In this document: positions 25,773 through 35,211 of the stretch, piece after piece
Numbering within the stretch: the stretch's first letter is position 1
Layout of the letters: the number at the start of each line of letters is the position of its first letter
Origin: Vagococcus teuberi
GTDB lineage: Bacteria; Bacillota; Bacilli; Lactobacillales; Vagococcaceae
Length of the DNA: 64,000 nt
Direction: 5' to 3'
NCBI RefSeq assembly: GCF_001870205.1
Contig: NZ_CP017267.1
Coordinates: 484,501 to 548,500, forward strand
Made by a program: the position numbers and the translations under genes
Notes under the pieces: generated by a model
The model's database searches: none
What the model saw: only the letters and a program-made list of their open reading frames with translations
Told to the model about the DNA's origin: nothing

Positions 25773-26831
25773 ATGTCAGATAATCGTAAAGCAGCTTTAG
25801 ATGCTGCCTTAAAAAAAATAGAAAAAGATTTTGGGAAAGGTTCAGTGATGAAACTAGGTGAAAAAGTTGATACTCAGATTTCGACTGTTTCAAGTGGTTC
25901 TCTTGCCCTAGACTCAGCTTTAGGAGTTGGTGGGTACCCACGAGGTAGAATCATTGAAGTATATGGCCCAGAAAGTTCAGGAAAAACAACGGTTGCATTG
26001 CATGCTATTGCCTCAGTACAAAAAGCAGGGGGAACAGCAGCGTTTATCGATGCTGAGCATGCTTTAGATCCAAAATATGCGAGTGCCTTAGGAGTCAACA
26101 TTGATGAGCTTCTTTTATCACAGCCGGATACTGGAGAACAAGGGCTAAACATTGCTGAAGCACTTGTTTCAAGTGGAGCAATTGATATTGTTGTTGTTGA
26201 TTCAGTAGCTGCTTTAGTACCAAGAGCTGAGATTGATGGTGAAATGGGAGATTCTCATGTGGGTCTTCAAGCACGTTTGATGTCACAAGCGTTGAGAAAA
26301 TTATCTGGAACAATTAATAAAACAAAAACAATTGCGATATTTATTAACCAAATTCGTGAAAAAGTTGGTGTGATGTTTGGTAACCCAGAAACAACTCCTG
26401 GAGGACGAGCATTGAAATTTTACGCAACTGTTCGTTTGGAAGTTCGTAGAGCAGAACAATTAAAATCAGGAACAGATATTATTGGTAATAGAACGAAAAT
26501 TAAAGTAGTTAAAAATAAAGTAGCGCCACCATTTAGAATTGCTGAAGTTGATATCATGTATGGTGAAGGAATCTCTCAAGAGGGGGAACTACTGGATATG
26601 GCTGCTGATAAGGACATCGTCAACAAAAGTGGTGCATGGTATTCTTATGAAGAAGAACGTATCGGTCAAGGACGCGAGAATGCGAAGAAATATCTGACAG
26701 ATCATCCAGAAATGAGAGAAGAAATTTATCAAAAAGTTCGTCTAGCATATAATATGGATGGAGTTTCACCAGAAGAAGCGACCGAAGAAAATGAAAAAAC
26801 TGAAGAAGTATCATTAGATTTAGAAGATTAA
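25773..26831 (+). CDS. recA: Recombinase RecA
   Basis: 352 residues, full length. The highly conserved core shows Walker [10 protein letters not shown] (about 66-74), [20 protein letters not shown], loop [19 protein letters not shown] and [20 protein letters not shown]. The acidic tail is EEVSLDLED. It forms filaments on ssDNA for homologous recombination and triggers LexA self-cleavage. TGGAGG ribosome site. An SOS box upstream implies damage induction. Confidence 0.97.
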   Translation: MSDNRKAALDAALKKIEKDFGKGSVMKLGEKVDTQISTVSSGSLALDSALGVGGYPRGRIIEVYGPESSGKTTVALHAIASVQKAGGTAAFIDAEHALDPKYASALGVNIDELLLSQPDTGEQGLNIAEALVSSGAIDIVVVDSVAALVPRAEIDGEMGDSHVGLQARLMSQALRKLSGTINKTKTIAIFINQIREKVGVMFGNPETTPGGRALKFYATVRLEVRRAEQLKSGTDIIGNRTKIKVVKNKVAPPFRIAEVDIMYGEGISQEGELLDMAADKDIVNKSGAWYSYEEERIGQGRENAKKYLTDHPEMREEIYQKVRLAYNMDGVSPEEATEENEKTEEVSLDLED

Positions 26832-26832
26832 A

Positions 26833-26910
26833 AAATCAACTCCTATATAGATCATTGAATAGTAATGAGTGTTATTTATCGATGATAATATAGAGGAGTT
26901 GATTTTTTTC
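26833..26910 (+). terminator. recA terminator with long loop
   Basis: AAAATCAACTCCT / AGGAGTTGATTTT arms about 50 bases apart, then T7. The loop holds smaller inverted repeats. Confidence 0.75.
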
Positions 26911-26935
26911 TTTCATATTTGAATCTTTTTTTAAG

Positions 26936-26964
26936 TTGACACTCCTTTTAACAAAGATTAGAAT
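26936..26964 (+). promoter_or_regulatory. Strong promoter of rny
   Basis: TTGACA, 17 bases, TAGAAT; leaves a leader of about 105 bases before the rny start. Confidence 0.8.
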
Positions 26965-27074
26965 ATATAATGTATAGAAATATATATACTCATATTTTAT
27001 ATACGATTTAGTCATAATGATATGTTTTAAATCTATGAATAACACAATAATAAAGATAGTATGGAGGTGTTTTT

Positions 27075-28631
27075 ATGGCTGCTACGATACTCCTTGCTAT
27101 CATCGGTTTAATTGTAGGTCTAGCAATTGGCTATTTTATTGCCATGACTCGACATAAGAAGTCTATAGAAGGAGCGAATAATACTGCCACCGGAATTATT
27201 CGACAGGCCAAGAAAGAGGCTGAGACTCTAAAAAAAGAGCATTTGTTGGAAGCAAAAGAACTGAATCAACAATACCGATTAGAAATTGAAAGTGAGCTGA
27301 AGGAAGAAAGAGCTGAACTAAAAAATCAAGAAAATAGACTATTACAAAGAGAAAATAATCTTGATCGAAAAGATGACTCTTTAGAAAAACGCGAACGCTC
27401 ACTTGAAGACAAAGAGGAGAAACTTGATTCAAGGAAGCAATTGATTGATGAGCGGGAAAAAGAGGTATCAACCCTAATTGAAAAGCAAGAGATAGAACTC
27501 GAACGTATAGCAGGTCTATCTAAAGAAGAAGCACAAACAATTATTATGGATGATATGAAAGTTGAATTGTCTCATGATAGAGCCATGTTGATTAAAGAAA
27601 GTGAACAACGTGTGAAAGATGAAGTTGATCGCAAGGCACGCAATATGTTGGCATTAGCCATTCAAAGAAGTGCGGCAGATCAAATTTCAGAGTTAACAGT
27701 AACGGTTGTTACATTACCTAATGATGATATGAAAGGTCGTATTATTGGTCGAGAAGGACGAAACATACGAACACTTGAAACATTAACAGGTATTGATTTA
27801 ATTATTGATGATACACCAGAAGCAGTGGTATTATCAGGTTTTGATCCAATTAGACGTGAAATCGCACGTATAACTTTAGAAAAATTAATCCAAGATGGTC
27901 GTATCCATCCAGCTAGAATTGAAGAGATGGTGGAAAAATCTCGCAAAGAAATGGATGAACGTATCAGAGAATATGGTGAAAACGCAGCATTTGAAGTAGG
28001 AGTGCATTCACTTCACCCAGATTTAATAAAAATACTTGGTCGCTTAAGATTTAGAACAAGTTATGGTCAAAATGTATTAAATCATTCGATAGAAGTAGCG
28101 AAATTAGCTGGAGTTTTAGCTGAGGAGCTAGGAGAAGATGCCACTCTAGCAAGACGTGCGGGATTATTACATGATATTGGTAAAGCACTTGATCATGAAG
28201 TTGATGGCTCACACGTAGAGATTGGAACAGAGCTTGTAAGTAAGTACAAAGAAAATCCTGTTGTGATTAACGCTGTTGCCTCTCACCATGGTGACGTAGA
28301 AGCAACGTCAGTTATTTCAGTACTTGTTGCTGCTGCCGATGCATTATCAGCTGCTCGACCAGGAGCTCGTAGTGAATCATTAGAAAATTATATTAAGCGT
28401 CTTGAACGTTTAGAAGGTATTGCAAATGACTTCCCCGGAGTTGACACAAGTTTTGCTATTCAAGCCGGTCGTGAGATACGTGTGGCTGTTAAACCAAATG
28501 AAGTAACAGATGATGAAGCAGTTATTTTAGTACATGACATTCGTAAACGCATTGAAGAGGAACTTGAATATCCAGGGCACATTAAAGTAACTGTTGTTCG
28601 TGAAGTACGAGCGGTAGATTATGCTAAATAG
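27075..28631 (+). CDS. rny: Ribonuclease Y
   Basis: 518 residues: N-terminal membrane anchor (about 3-24), long charged coiled coil (30-185), KH domain with [11 protein letters not shown] (about 225-236) and HD domain with [13 protein letters not shown] (about 370). This is the full domain order of RNase Y, the membrane-bound endoribonuclease that starts mRNA decay in Firmicutes. GGAGG ribosome site; single-gene unit downstream of recA. Confidence 0.95.
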   Translation: MAATILLAIIGLIVGLAIGYFIAMTRHKKSIEGANNTATGIIRQAKKEAETLKKEHLLEAKELNQQYRLEIESELKEERAELKNQENRLLQRENNLDRKDDSLEKRERSLEDKEEKLDSRKQLIDEREKEVSTLIEKQEIELERIAGLSKEEAQTIIMDDMKVELSHDRAMLIKESEQRVKDEVDRKARNMLALAIQRSAADQISELTVTVVTLPNDDMKGRIIGREGRNIRTLETLTGIDLIIDDTPEAVVLSGFDPIRREIARITLEKLIQDGRIHPARIEEMVEKSRKEMDERIREYGENAAFEVGVHSLHPDLIKILGRLRFRTSYGQNVLNHSIEVAKLAGVLAEELGEDATLARRAGLLHDIGKALDHEVDGSHVEIGTELVSKYKENPVVINAVASHHGDVEATSVISVLVAAADALSAARPGARSESLENYIKRLERLEGIANDFPGVDTSFAIQAGREIRVAVKPNEVTDDEAVILVHDIRKRIEEELEYPGHIKVTVVREVRAVDYAK

Positions 28632-28640
28632 TATTTATTG

Positions 28641-28670
28641 AAAAGACTCAGAGAAATCTGGGTCTTTTTT
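28641..28670 (+). terminator. Intrinsic terminator
   Basis: AAAAGACTCAGA / TCTGGGTCTTTT stem with GAAA loop and T-run after rny. Confidence 0.9.
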
Positions 28671-28749
28671 ATTGTCTCATGTGTATTGTTAGTGAATTAG
28701 AAAACAAAATAATTTATTGACAAGAATAAAAGTTAATACATCAACTTTT

Positions 28750-28806
28750 CATCTATATATAGTGGTTTTTAATTAAAAAATAAAATTAAAACACTATATA
28801 TAGTTG
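28750..28806. promoter_or_regulatory. Two NrdR boxes upstream of nrdD
   Basis: CTATATATAG occurs twice, at 28753-28762 and 28794-28803, each flanked by half-conserved aca/gtg bases. Centres are 41 bp apart, about four helical turns. This matches the NrdR-box core CwATATATwG used to repress ribonucleotide reductase genes. Confidence 0.8.
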
Positions 28807-28832
28807 AAAAAAGACTCTCGTTGGGATAAGAT
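28804..28832 (+). promoter_or_regulatory. nrdD promoter
   Basis: TTGAAA (28804-28809), 17 bases, TAAGAT (28827-28832). The -35 overlaps the end of the second NrdR box, consistent with repression. Confidence 0.6.
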
Positions 28833-28859
28833 ATAAGTTGAATACATAAAGGGAGTTCG

Positions 28860-31058
28860 ATGGTAATGATTGAAGAAACAGAATTAAATGAAAAAATGAG
28901 CTATCTATCAGAAGGAATTGATATGATAAATGTCATTAAAAGAGATGGTCGTACAGTTGATTTTGATGCTAAAAAAATAACAGAAGCCTTATTAAAAGCT
29001 GAGAATAAAGTAAATGGTCCAGTTGATGAATTATCGACAAAAAAAATTGAAGCACTTGTGCAAAAAATCGTATCAGAAATTAGTGAGCGTTTTTCTAAGG
29101 ACGTCAAAATTTATGAGATACAAAATATTGTTGAGCATATTTTATTGGAAAATAGAGAATATGCTCTTGCACAAGAATACATTAATTATCGAACTAAACG
29201 AGATTTTGAACGAGCAGAATCGACAGATATTAATGTTACAATTGGTAAGTTGTTAAATAAAGATCAACGATTAGTAAATGAAAATGCAAATAAAGATAGT
29301 GATGTTTTTAATACTCAACGTGATTTGACAGCAGGGATTGTAGGAAAATCAATTGGCCTAAAATTATTGCCTTCTCATGTAGCGAATGCTCATCAAAAAG
29401 GTGAAATTCATTACCACGATTTAGATTATCATCCATATTCTCCAATGACGAATTGTTGTTTGATTGATTTTGAAAGCATGTTAAATAATGGTTTCAAAAT
29501 AGGAAATGCTGAAGTGGAATCACCTAAGTCAATCCAAACAGCTACAGCACAAATTTCTCAAATCATTGCGAATGTGGCATCTAGTCAGTATGGTGGATGC
29601 TCGGCAGATAGAATTGACGAGTTTTTAGCGCCTTTTGCGAAAAAAAATTATGAAAAGCATTTAGAAGATGCGAAACAATGGATAGATGACGAGTCTAAGC
29701 ATGATGAATATGCGAAACAAAAAACCAGCAAAGATATCTACGATTCTATGCAAAGTTTAGAATATGAAATCAATACACTATTTACTTCTAATGGTCAAAC
29801 GCCTTTTACCTCGTTAGGTTTTGGTCTTGGTACAGATTGGTTTGAGCGAGAAATTCAACGTGCGATTTTCTTGAATCGTATTAAAGGACTTGGAGGGGAA
29901 CATCGTACAGCGATTTTTCCAAAATTAATATTTACCATTAAAGATGGTGTAAATTTAAAACCGACAGACTCAAACTATGATATCAAAGAATTAGCATTAG
30001 AGTGTGCAACAAAAAGAATGTATCCTGATGTATTGAATTACGACAAAATTGTAGAATTGACTGGTAGTTTTAAAGTACCAATGGGTTGCCGATCATTTTT
30101 ACAAGGTTGGAAAGATGAAACAGGAAAAGAAGTGAACGCTGGAAGAATGAATTTAGGTGTGGTGACACTTAATTTACCACGCATTGCTTTGGAAGCTAGT
30201 GGCGATAGAGAGAAGTTCTGGTCTTTATTAGATGAACGTTTAGCTACGGCAAAAGACGCGTTAGTTTTTCGTGTGAAGAGATGCATTGAGGCAACACCAG
30301 CTAATGCACCGATTTTATATATGTATGGGGCGTTTGGTGATAGATTGAATAAAAATGAGTCAGTTGATAAATTATTTAAAAACAAACGTGCAACTGTGTC
30401 ACTTGGTTATATTGGGTTGTATGAAGTAGCTTCATCATTTTTTGGTGGAGAATGGGAAGATAATCCTGAAGCAAAAGAATTTACTTTAGAGATTTTGAAA
30501 TATTTAAAACAACATACAGATTCATGGGGTGATGAGTATGGTTATCACTTTAGTGTGTATTCGACACCAAGTGAGAGTTTAACAGATCGTTTCTGTCGTT
30601 TAGACAAAGAAAAATTTGGTGAAATTGAAAATATTACAGATAAAGAATATTATACGAATAGTTTTCATTATGATGTAAGAAAAAATCCAACTCCTTTTGA
30701 AAAATTAGATTTTGAAAAAGATTATCCTAAATATTGTTCTGGAGGGTTTATTCACTATTGTGAGTACCCAGTATTACAACAAAATAGAAAAGCATTAGAA
30801 GCTGTTTGGGATTATGCGTATGATAAAGTTGGTTACTTAGGGACCAATACCCCAATTGATCACTGTTATGAATGTGGTTTTGAGGGAGATTTTAATCCAA
30901 CTGAACGTGGTTTTGAATGCCCACAATGCCACAATAATGACCCAAAAACATGTGATGTAGTAAAACGAACATGTGGCTACTTAGGTAATCCACAAGCAAG
31001 ACCAATGGTTCATGGTCGTCACAAAGAAATATCATCACGAGTAAAACATATGAAATAA
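28860..31058 (+). CDS. nrdD: Anaerobic ribonucleoside-triphosphate reductase
   Basis: 732 residues: N-terminal ATP-cone (about 20-110, INVIKRDGRTVDFDAKKITEAL), ten-stranded barrel, a C-terminal zinc site with CYEC...CPQC, and the glycyl-radical loop RTCGYLGNP. It makes dNTPs without oxygen, using a radical put in place by NrdG. Start ATG 28860 lies 4-5 bases after AAGGGAG; ATG 28866 is an alternative. A hairpin separates it from nrdG. Confidence 0.95.
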   Translation: MVMIEETELNEKMSYLSEGIDMINVIKRDGRTVDFDAKKITEALLKAENKVNGPVDELSTKKIEALVQKIVSEISERFSKDVKIYEIQNIVEHILLENREYALAQEYINYRTKRDFERAESTDINVTIGKLLNKDQRLVNENANKDSDVFNTQRDLTAGIVGKSIGLKLLPSHVANAHQKGEIHYHDLDYHPYSPMTNCCLIDFESMLNNGFKIGNAEVESPKSIQTATAQISQIIANVASSQYGGCSADRIDEFLAPFAKKNYEKHLEDAKQWIDDESKHDEYAKQKTSKDIYDSMQSLEYEINTLFTSNGQTPFTSLGFGLGTDWFEREIQRAIFLNRIKGLGGEHRTAIFPKLIFTIKDGVNLKPTDSNYDIKELALECATKRMYPDVLNYDKIVELTGSFKVPMGCRSFLQGWKDETGKEVNAGRMNLGVVTLNLPRIALEASGDREKFWSLLDERLATAKDALVFRVKRCIEATPANAPILYMYGAFGDRLNKNESVDKLFKNKRATVSLGYIGLYEVASSFFGGEWEDNPEAKEFTLEILKYLKQHTDSWGDEYGYHFSVYSTPSESLTDRFCRLDKEKFGEIENITDKEYYTNSFHYDVRKNPTPFEKLDFEKDYPKYCSGGFIHYCEYPVLQQNRKALEAVWDYAYDKVGYLGTNTPIDHCYECGFEGDFNPTERGFECPQCHNNDPKTCDVVKRTCGYLGNPQARPMVHGRHKEISSRVKHMK

Positions 31059-31087
31059 AAAAGAGTATCAAACTCTTTTTTATTTTT
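31057..31087 (+). terminator. Hairpin between nrdD and nrdG
   Basis: AAAAAAGAGT-ATCAA-ACTCTTTTTT directly at the nrdD stop. AU-rich, so probably partial termination, setting the NrdD:NrdG ratio. Confidence 0.6.
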
Positions 31088-31102
31088 TAAAGGAGTATAG
31101 AA

Positions 31103-31681
31103 ATGAGAAATCCAAAACCAAAAGAGTGGGAATCTACTAAATATAGTAAAGGGTACATTGCTGATTATAAACCATTTATGTTTGTTGATGGTGAGGGTGT
31201 TAGATGTAGTATTTATGTCAGTGGGTGTTTATTTGCTTGTAAAGGCTGTTTTAATCGTGCGATTCAAAATTTTAACTACGGCACTCCTTATACAAAAGAA
31301 TTGGAAGATAAAATTATTGAAGACTTATCTCATGATTATGTTCAAGGATTGACTTTATTAGGCGGAGAACCTTTTTTAAATACCGAAGTGTGTTTGTCGC
31401 TAGTAAAACGTGTTAGAGGTGAATTCGGTTCGTCAAAAGATATTTGGTCTTGGTCTGGTTATACATTTGAAGAGTTATTGCAAGAAACGGATGATAAACT
31501 AGAATTACTTCGTTTGATTGACGTTTTGGTAGATGGAAGATTTGAATTAGATAAGAGAGATTTAACCTTACAATTTAGAGGTAGCAGTAATCAAAGAATT
31601 ATAGACGTCGCACAGTCGTTAGAAAAATCTAATGTAGTTATTTGGGAAAAATGTTTAGATAAGGAAGCTTACTTTCGATAA
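31103..31681 (+). CDS. nrdG: Anaerobic RNR-activating radical-SAM protein
   Basis: 192 residues with the radical-SAM cluster motif CLFACKGC (CX3CX2C) near residue 41 and LLGGEPF downstream. It uses SAM to generate the glycyl radical on NrdD. AAAGGAG ribosome site. Same transcription unit as nrdD, separated by a leaky hairpin and followed by a strong terminator. Confidence 0.95.
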   Translation: MRNPKPKEWESTKYSKGYIADYKPFMFVDGEGVRCSIYVSGCLFACKGCFNRAIQNFNYGTPYTKELEDKIIEDLSHDYVQGLTLLGGEPFLNTEVCLSLVKRVRGEFGSSKDIWSWSGYTFEELLQETDDKLELLRLIDVLVDGRFELDKRDLTLQFRGSSNQRIIDVAQSLEKSNVVIWEKCLDKEAYFR

Positions 31682-31683
31682 AC

Positions 31684-31717
31684 TGGATGAATGCGTAATG
31701 TATTCATCCTTTTTTTA
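31684..31717 (+). terminator. Intrinsic terminator
   Basis: GGATGAAT / ATTCATCC stem with T7 after nrdG. Confidence 0.85.
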
Positions 31718-31785
31718 CGGTTTCATCCTTAAAAAGTTAAATTTATTTGTGATAATTAGCCTATTAAAAATTAGGGGTGTTATAC

Positions 31786-32565
31786 ATGATAGTATTCATT
31801 AATTTATCTCAAAAGAACACAGAAGCAACACGACAAAAAGTAACAGAAAAACAAGAAATCATCGAAAGATTAGAACTTAAACTAGGGACAATTCCAATAT
31901 TAGAGTTCATTGATGATGATACAGTCACATCGGATAGTTTGTTTGAGCAGCAATTTTACAATCAATCAGAAACATCTGTTCCTTTGTATAGCAATGAATT
32001 AGAAGATTATAGACTATTCATTGAAGGTAGTGACGCAGTTGTCATGTCATCTGATTTACTACAAGAAAACCAGATGTTTTATCAAACCTTATTTCAGAAT
32101 AAAATAAGCCCCCAACGTATTGTATTTAGCGGAACAACTCCTGCGATAAAAATGGCTCTAGCTGGAGATGAAAAACCATATGCTTTGTGTTTAAAGAAAG
32201 ATAGGTTACCTGAATTATTATCATTATCTGAAGAAACTCTAATAAATAGTATGCCCTCTGAATTACTAACAGATCCTTTATTTGAGGATGTGCCAATGGT
32301 ATTTATTTATGATATTAACGGTAATGGGTATGTCATTCATCATGAGGAAATATTTCAGGTATTATGTAACGATGAGACTATAAAGCAGGTTAATCATGAA
32401 GGAATGGTGTGCGGATTAGCGGCAGGACTATCTAATAAAGATAATTCAACAGAGGAGATAATAAAACAAGCTATTATTTGTTCGGTCGCAGCAAAAGATT
32501 GTGAAGATACTGTATTTGATGAACAGTTTTTTGTAGATAAAATTACTGTTGTGAAACTAGCTTAA
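31786..32565 (+). CDS. PfkB-fold protein lacking the catalytic motif (probable pseudokinase)
   Basis: 259 residues. ATG at 31786 has AGGGGTG 8 bases before. The C-terminal 150 residues line up with LacC/FruK-type sugar kinases: FSGTTPAIKMALAGDEKPYALCLKKDRLPELL, then EEIIKQAIICSVAAKDCE. However, the conserved anion-hole/catalytic stretch (GAGD or GSGD followed by xxVAGxxAGL) reads NHEGMVCGLAAGL, so the catalytic Asp is gone. The N-terminal NxxxD substrate motifs are also missing. Single gene with its own terminator. A regulatory or decaying kinase is possible. Confidence 0.6.
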   Translation: MIVFINLSQKNTEATRQKVTEKQEIIERLELKLGTIPILEFIDDDTVTSDSLFEQQFYNQSETSVPLYSNELEDYRLFIEGSDAVVMSSDLLQENQMFYQTLFQNKISPQRIVFSGTTPAIKMALAGDEKPYALCLKKDRLPELLSLSEETLINSMPSELLTDPLFEDVPMVFIYDINGNGYVIHHEEIFQVLCNDETIKQVNHEGMVCGLAAGLSNKDNSTEEIIKQAIICSVAAKDCEDTVFDEQFFVDKITVVKLA

Positions 32566-32592
32566 AAGAGGTGGAGAACACCTCTTTTTTTT
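32564..32592 (+). terminator. Intrinsic terminator
   Basis: AAAAGAGGTG-GAGAA-CACCTCTTTT with T-run after the PfkB-like gene. Confidence 0.9.
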
Positions 32593-33022
32593 ATGAAATA
32601 AAATATCCTTGTTTAATCTTGGTTTGAATCCCAAAGTTCACGTCAAGAGACCTCATTTTTTTCGTATGTGATTAATATTGACTGTTAAAGTATTATCATC
32701 GACATAACTTTCATCTTTCCATAATTCACGAAGAAATGTTTCGCGTTTGATCACTTTACCAGGATGTTTAAACAAAATAACGAGTAAACGACATTCATTT
32801 TTACTTAATTTAATACAGTGATGTTGTGTTCTTAAAGTATTATTTTCAGTATCTAGAGTAAGCCCATTGTGAGATGGTAATAAATTGAGGTTGTTTTTCA
32901 TTGATTGTATCAAAATAAAAAATCATCAGGAGTTACAGATATCACATGATAGCCATTCTTCGTTAAAAGCTGTGTAAGTGTTTTTTTAATGCATGGTTAG
33001 GTTCAATCAACATAATCGTCAT
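32591..33022 (-). pseudogene. Broken OmpR-type response regulator gene
   Basis: Minus strand. The start reads MTIMLIEPNHALKK (receiver N-terminus), shifts frame, continues TLTQLLTKNGYHVIS..., hits a stop, then resumes as an intact winged-helix DNA-binding domain (GLTLDTENNTLRTQ... NECRLLVILFKHPGKVI... DDNTLTVNINHIRKK). After a further frameshift it ends with FGIQTKIKQGYFIS. About 85 residues of the receiver, including the phosphorylated Asp region, are deleted. The pattern is closest to BceR/VirR-like regulators of antimicrobial-peptide resistance. No partner kinase or transporter remains nearby. Confidence 0.75.
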
Positions 33023-33199
33023 AATATCGCTCTTTTAATTAACTTTTTGATTGATATTATAAATAAATTGATAAAGCGAGACATAGGTCTTAAGGTCGAA
33101 AAATCAATCCGTCTTTTTATTTTCTAATGCCTATCTTTTTATATTTCCCATAATAATGTTATACTAAAATCAGTGAAAAATTTAAAAGAGGTGACTAGT

Positions 33200-34285
33200 T
33201 TGTTAGATAAAAAAGAAGAACTATTTTTAAAAGAATTAACGGACGCAAAAGGTGTACCTGGAAACGAAACACAGGTAACTGAAATCTTTAAAAAATATGC
33301 CGAACCATATGCTGATAAAGTATTATTTGATGGGTTAGGTGGAATTAACGCACGTCATATTGGTGAAAAAGAAGGACCGCGTGTCTTAATTTCTGGTCAC
33401 ATGGACGAAGTTGGTTTCATGGTAACTAAAATCACTGATAAAGGATTTATCGAATTTCAAACATTAGGTGGTTGGTGGGGACAAGTTATGCTTGCTCAAC
33501 AAGTGACCATCACAACATCAACAGGTAAAGAAATTCATGGCGTGATTGGATCGAAACCACCACACGTATTATCGGCTGAAGCAAGAAAGCAACCATATGA
33601 TATAGCTGATATGTTTATTGATATTGGTGCCACAAGTAAAGAAGAAGCAACTGAGTGGGGCATTAAACCCGGTGATATGGTAACACCTTTTATCGAATAC
33701 AAACGCTTAAATGGTTCAAAATACTTATTAGCTAAAGCTTGGGACAATCGTATTGGAACTGCTGTGTCATTAAAAGTGTTAGAAAACTTAGCGAAAGAAG
33801 GACACCCAAATATTTTATTTGCGGGAAGTAACGTGCAAGAAGAAGTTGGATTACGCGGGGCAAGAACTAGCACGCATTTAGTCAATCCAGATATTGCATT
33901 TGCTCTTGATACAGGTACAGCTGGAGATACTCCAGGGATGACACCAAAAGAAGCAGATTCTGTGTTAGGTGAAGGACCACAGATTTTAATTTTTGATGCC
34001 TCAATGATTCCACACAGAAAATTACGTGATTTTGTCATTGATGTAGCAGAAGAACTGGATATTCCATTCCAATACACTGTTATCACAGGTGGAGGAACAG
34101 ATGCTGGTATGCAACACTTAACACGTAATGGTGTACCATCACTTGCGATTACAGTGGCAACCCGCTACTTACATTCACATACATCTATTATTCATGAAGA
34201 TGATTATTTGAATACAGTGAAATTAGTGACAGAAGTAGTAAAACGACTAGATGCTGATAAAGTGAAAGAGTTAACGTCGTACTAA
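33200..34285 (+). CDS. M42 family aminopeptidase (second paralogue)
   Basis: 361 residues from TTG at 33200, which has AAGAGGTG 5-6 bases before; a GTG at 33173 in the same frame lacks a ribosome site. Metal ligands are intact: [34 protein letters not shown] and LHSHTS, with GGGTDAG in the active-site loop. Same family as the 7.5 kb gene, but the metal-site loop after ALD differs, so specificity may differ. The substrate is unknown. Single gene. Confidence 0.85.
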   Translation: MLDKKEELFLKELTDAKGVPGNETQVTEIFKKYAEPYADKVLFDGLGGINARHIGEKEGPRVLISGHMDEVGFMVTKITDKGFIEFQTLGGWWGQVMLAQQVTITTSTGKEIHGVIGSKPPHVLSAEARKQPYDIADMFIDIGATSKEEATEWGIKPGDMVTPFIEYKRLNGSKYLLAKAWDNRIGTAVSLKVLENLAKEGHPNILFAGSNVQEEVGLRGARTSTHLVNPDIAFALDTGTAGDTPGMTPKEADSVLGEGPQILIFDASMIPHRKLRDFVIDVAEELDIPFQYTVITGGGTDAGMQHLTRNGVPSLAITVATRYLHSHTSIIHEDDYLNTVKLVTEVVKRLDADKVKELTSY

Positions 34286-34288
34286 TCT

Positions 34289-34332
34289 AAACTAAACAGG
34301 TGCTTTGAAAAGAGTATCTGTTTAGTTTTTTA
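34289..34332 (+). terminator. Intrinsic terminator
   Basis: AAACTAAACAG / CTGTTTAGTTT arms with a 19-base loop and T-run. Confidence 0.8.
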
Positions 34333-34464
34333 TAAAAACAAAATTGTATCAAAAAAAGCAGCTTTTAGATAGGTTTTAGGGGTTAGTTCGGGAAATATAT
34401 TAAACTATTTGTATCTTTTATTGACTCGTCGTAGGATATTATTGTATGGAAAGGAAGACGTGTA

Positions 34465-35199
34465 ATGAAAATTACGGTACTAGGTTTTTGGGGAGGCTAT
34501 CCCTATAAAGGAGAAGGCACCACATCATATCTTGTTCAATCGGAGGATTTTTCACTATTATTGGATGCGGGAAGTTCCACGTTAATTCGATTAGAAGAAA
34601 AACTTGATCCGTTAACGTTAGATGCGGTGCTTTTAACACATTATCATCATGATCATATTGCAGATTTAGGTGTGTTACAGTATTTGCGTCAGTTAAAACC
34701 TACAACGCCAGTTGAAGAATTAAATATTTATGGTCATACTGAAAACGAAGACAAGTTTAAAGAATTAACAATGCCAGGAATTTCAAAAGGTATAGCTTAT
34801 CAGGAACATGATACATTAGAGATTGGACCATTTTTAATAACATTCAAACGCACGATTCATCCTGTACCATGTTTTGCTACTAGAATTGTTGAGAAGAAGA
34901 CGGGGAAAGTATTTGTTTTTACAGCAGATACTGGCTATTTAGATGGGTTGTCTGATTTTTGTCAGAAGGCTGATTTATTGATTACAGATACATATTTCTT
35001 AGAAGGAAATGAAAATCATAAAGCACATCTAACAACAAAAGAAACGGGAGAACTAGCTAAAGAAGCAAACGTGTCACAAGTTGTGATTAGTCACTTGAAT
35101 CAATCTCTAGCTTTAGAAGACGTTTTGTCACAGACACAATATTATGCAGAAGATATTCCAGTTCAGCTAGCAAAAATTAATTTAACTATTACATTATAA
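34465..35199 (+). CDS. yhfI: MBL-fold metal-dependent hydrolase (YhfI-like)
   Basis: 244 residues with the metal motif THYHHDHIADLG near residue 60, RTIHPVPCFATRI, FTADTGY and the C-terminal SHLNQ. The overall pattern is of the RNase Z/ElaC-like subgroup without its exosite. The pairing with lipoate ligase 13 bases downstream matches Bacillus yhfI-lplJ, so the two likely form one operon. The role is not known; no direct link to lipoate metabolism is shown. Confidence 0.8.
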   Translation: MKITVLGFWGGYPYKGEGTTSYLVQSEDFSLLLDAGSSTLIRLEEKLDPLTLDAVLLTHYHHDHIADLGVLQYLRQLKPTTPVEELNIYGHTENEDKFKELTMPGISKGIAYQEHDTLEIGPFLITFKRTIHPVPCFATRIVEKKTGKVFVFTADTGYLDGLSDFCQKADLLITDTYFLEGNENHKAHLTTKETGELAKEANVSQVVISHLNQSLALEDVLSQTQYYAEDIPVQLAKINLTITL

Positions 35200-35211
35200 G
35201 GAGTTGTACCC

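Noticed and set aside
28741-28806. AT-rich TATATATA repeats upstream of nrdD as a simple repeat or replication-origin-like region
   Set aside because: The two CTATATATAG cores match the NrdR-box consensus and spacing, which explains them better.
7459-34285. The two M42 peptidases as a recent duplication
   Set aside because: They share only family motifs, differ in several metal-loop residues and have different neighbours, so they look like old paralogues.
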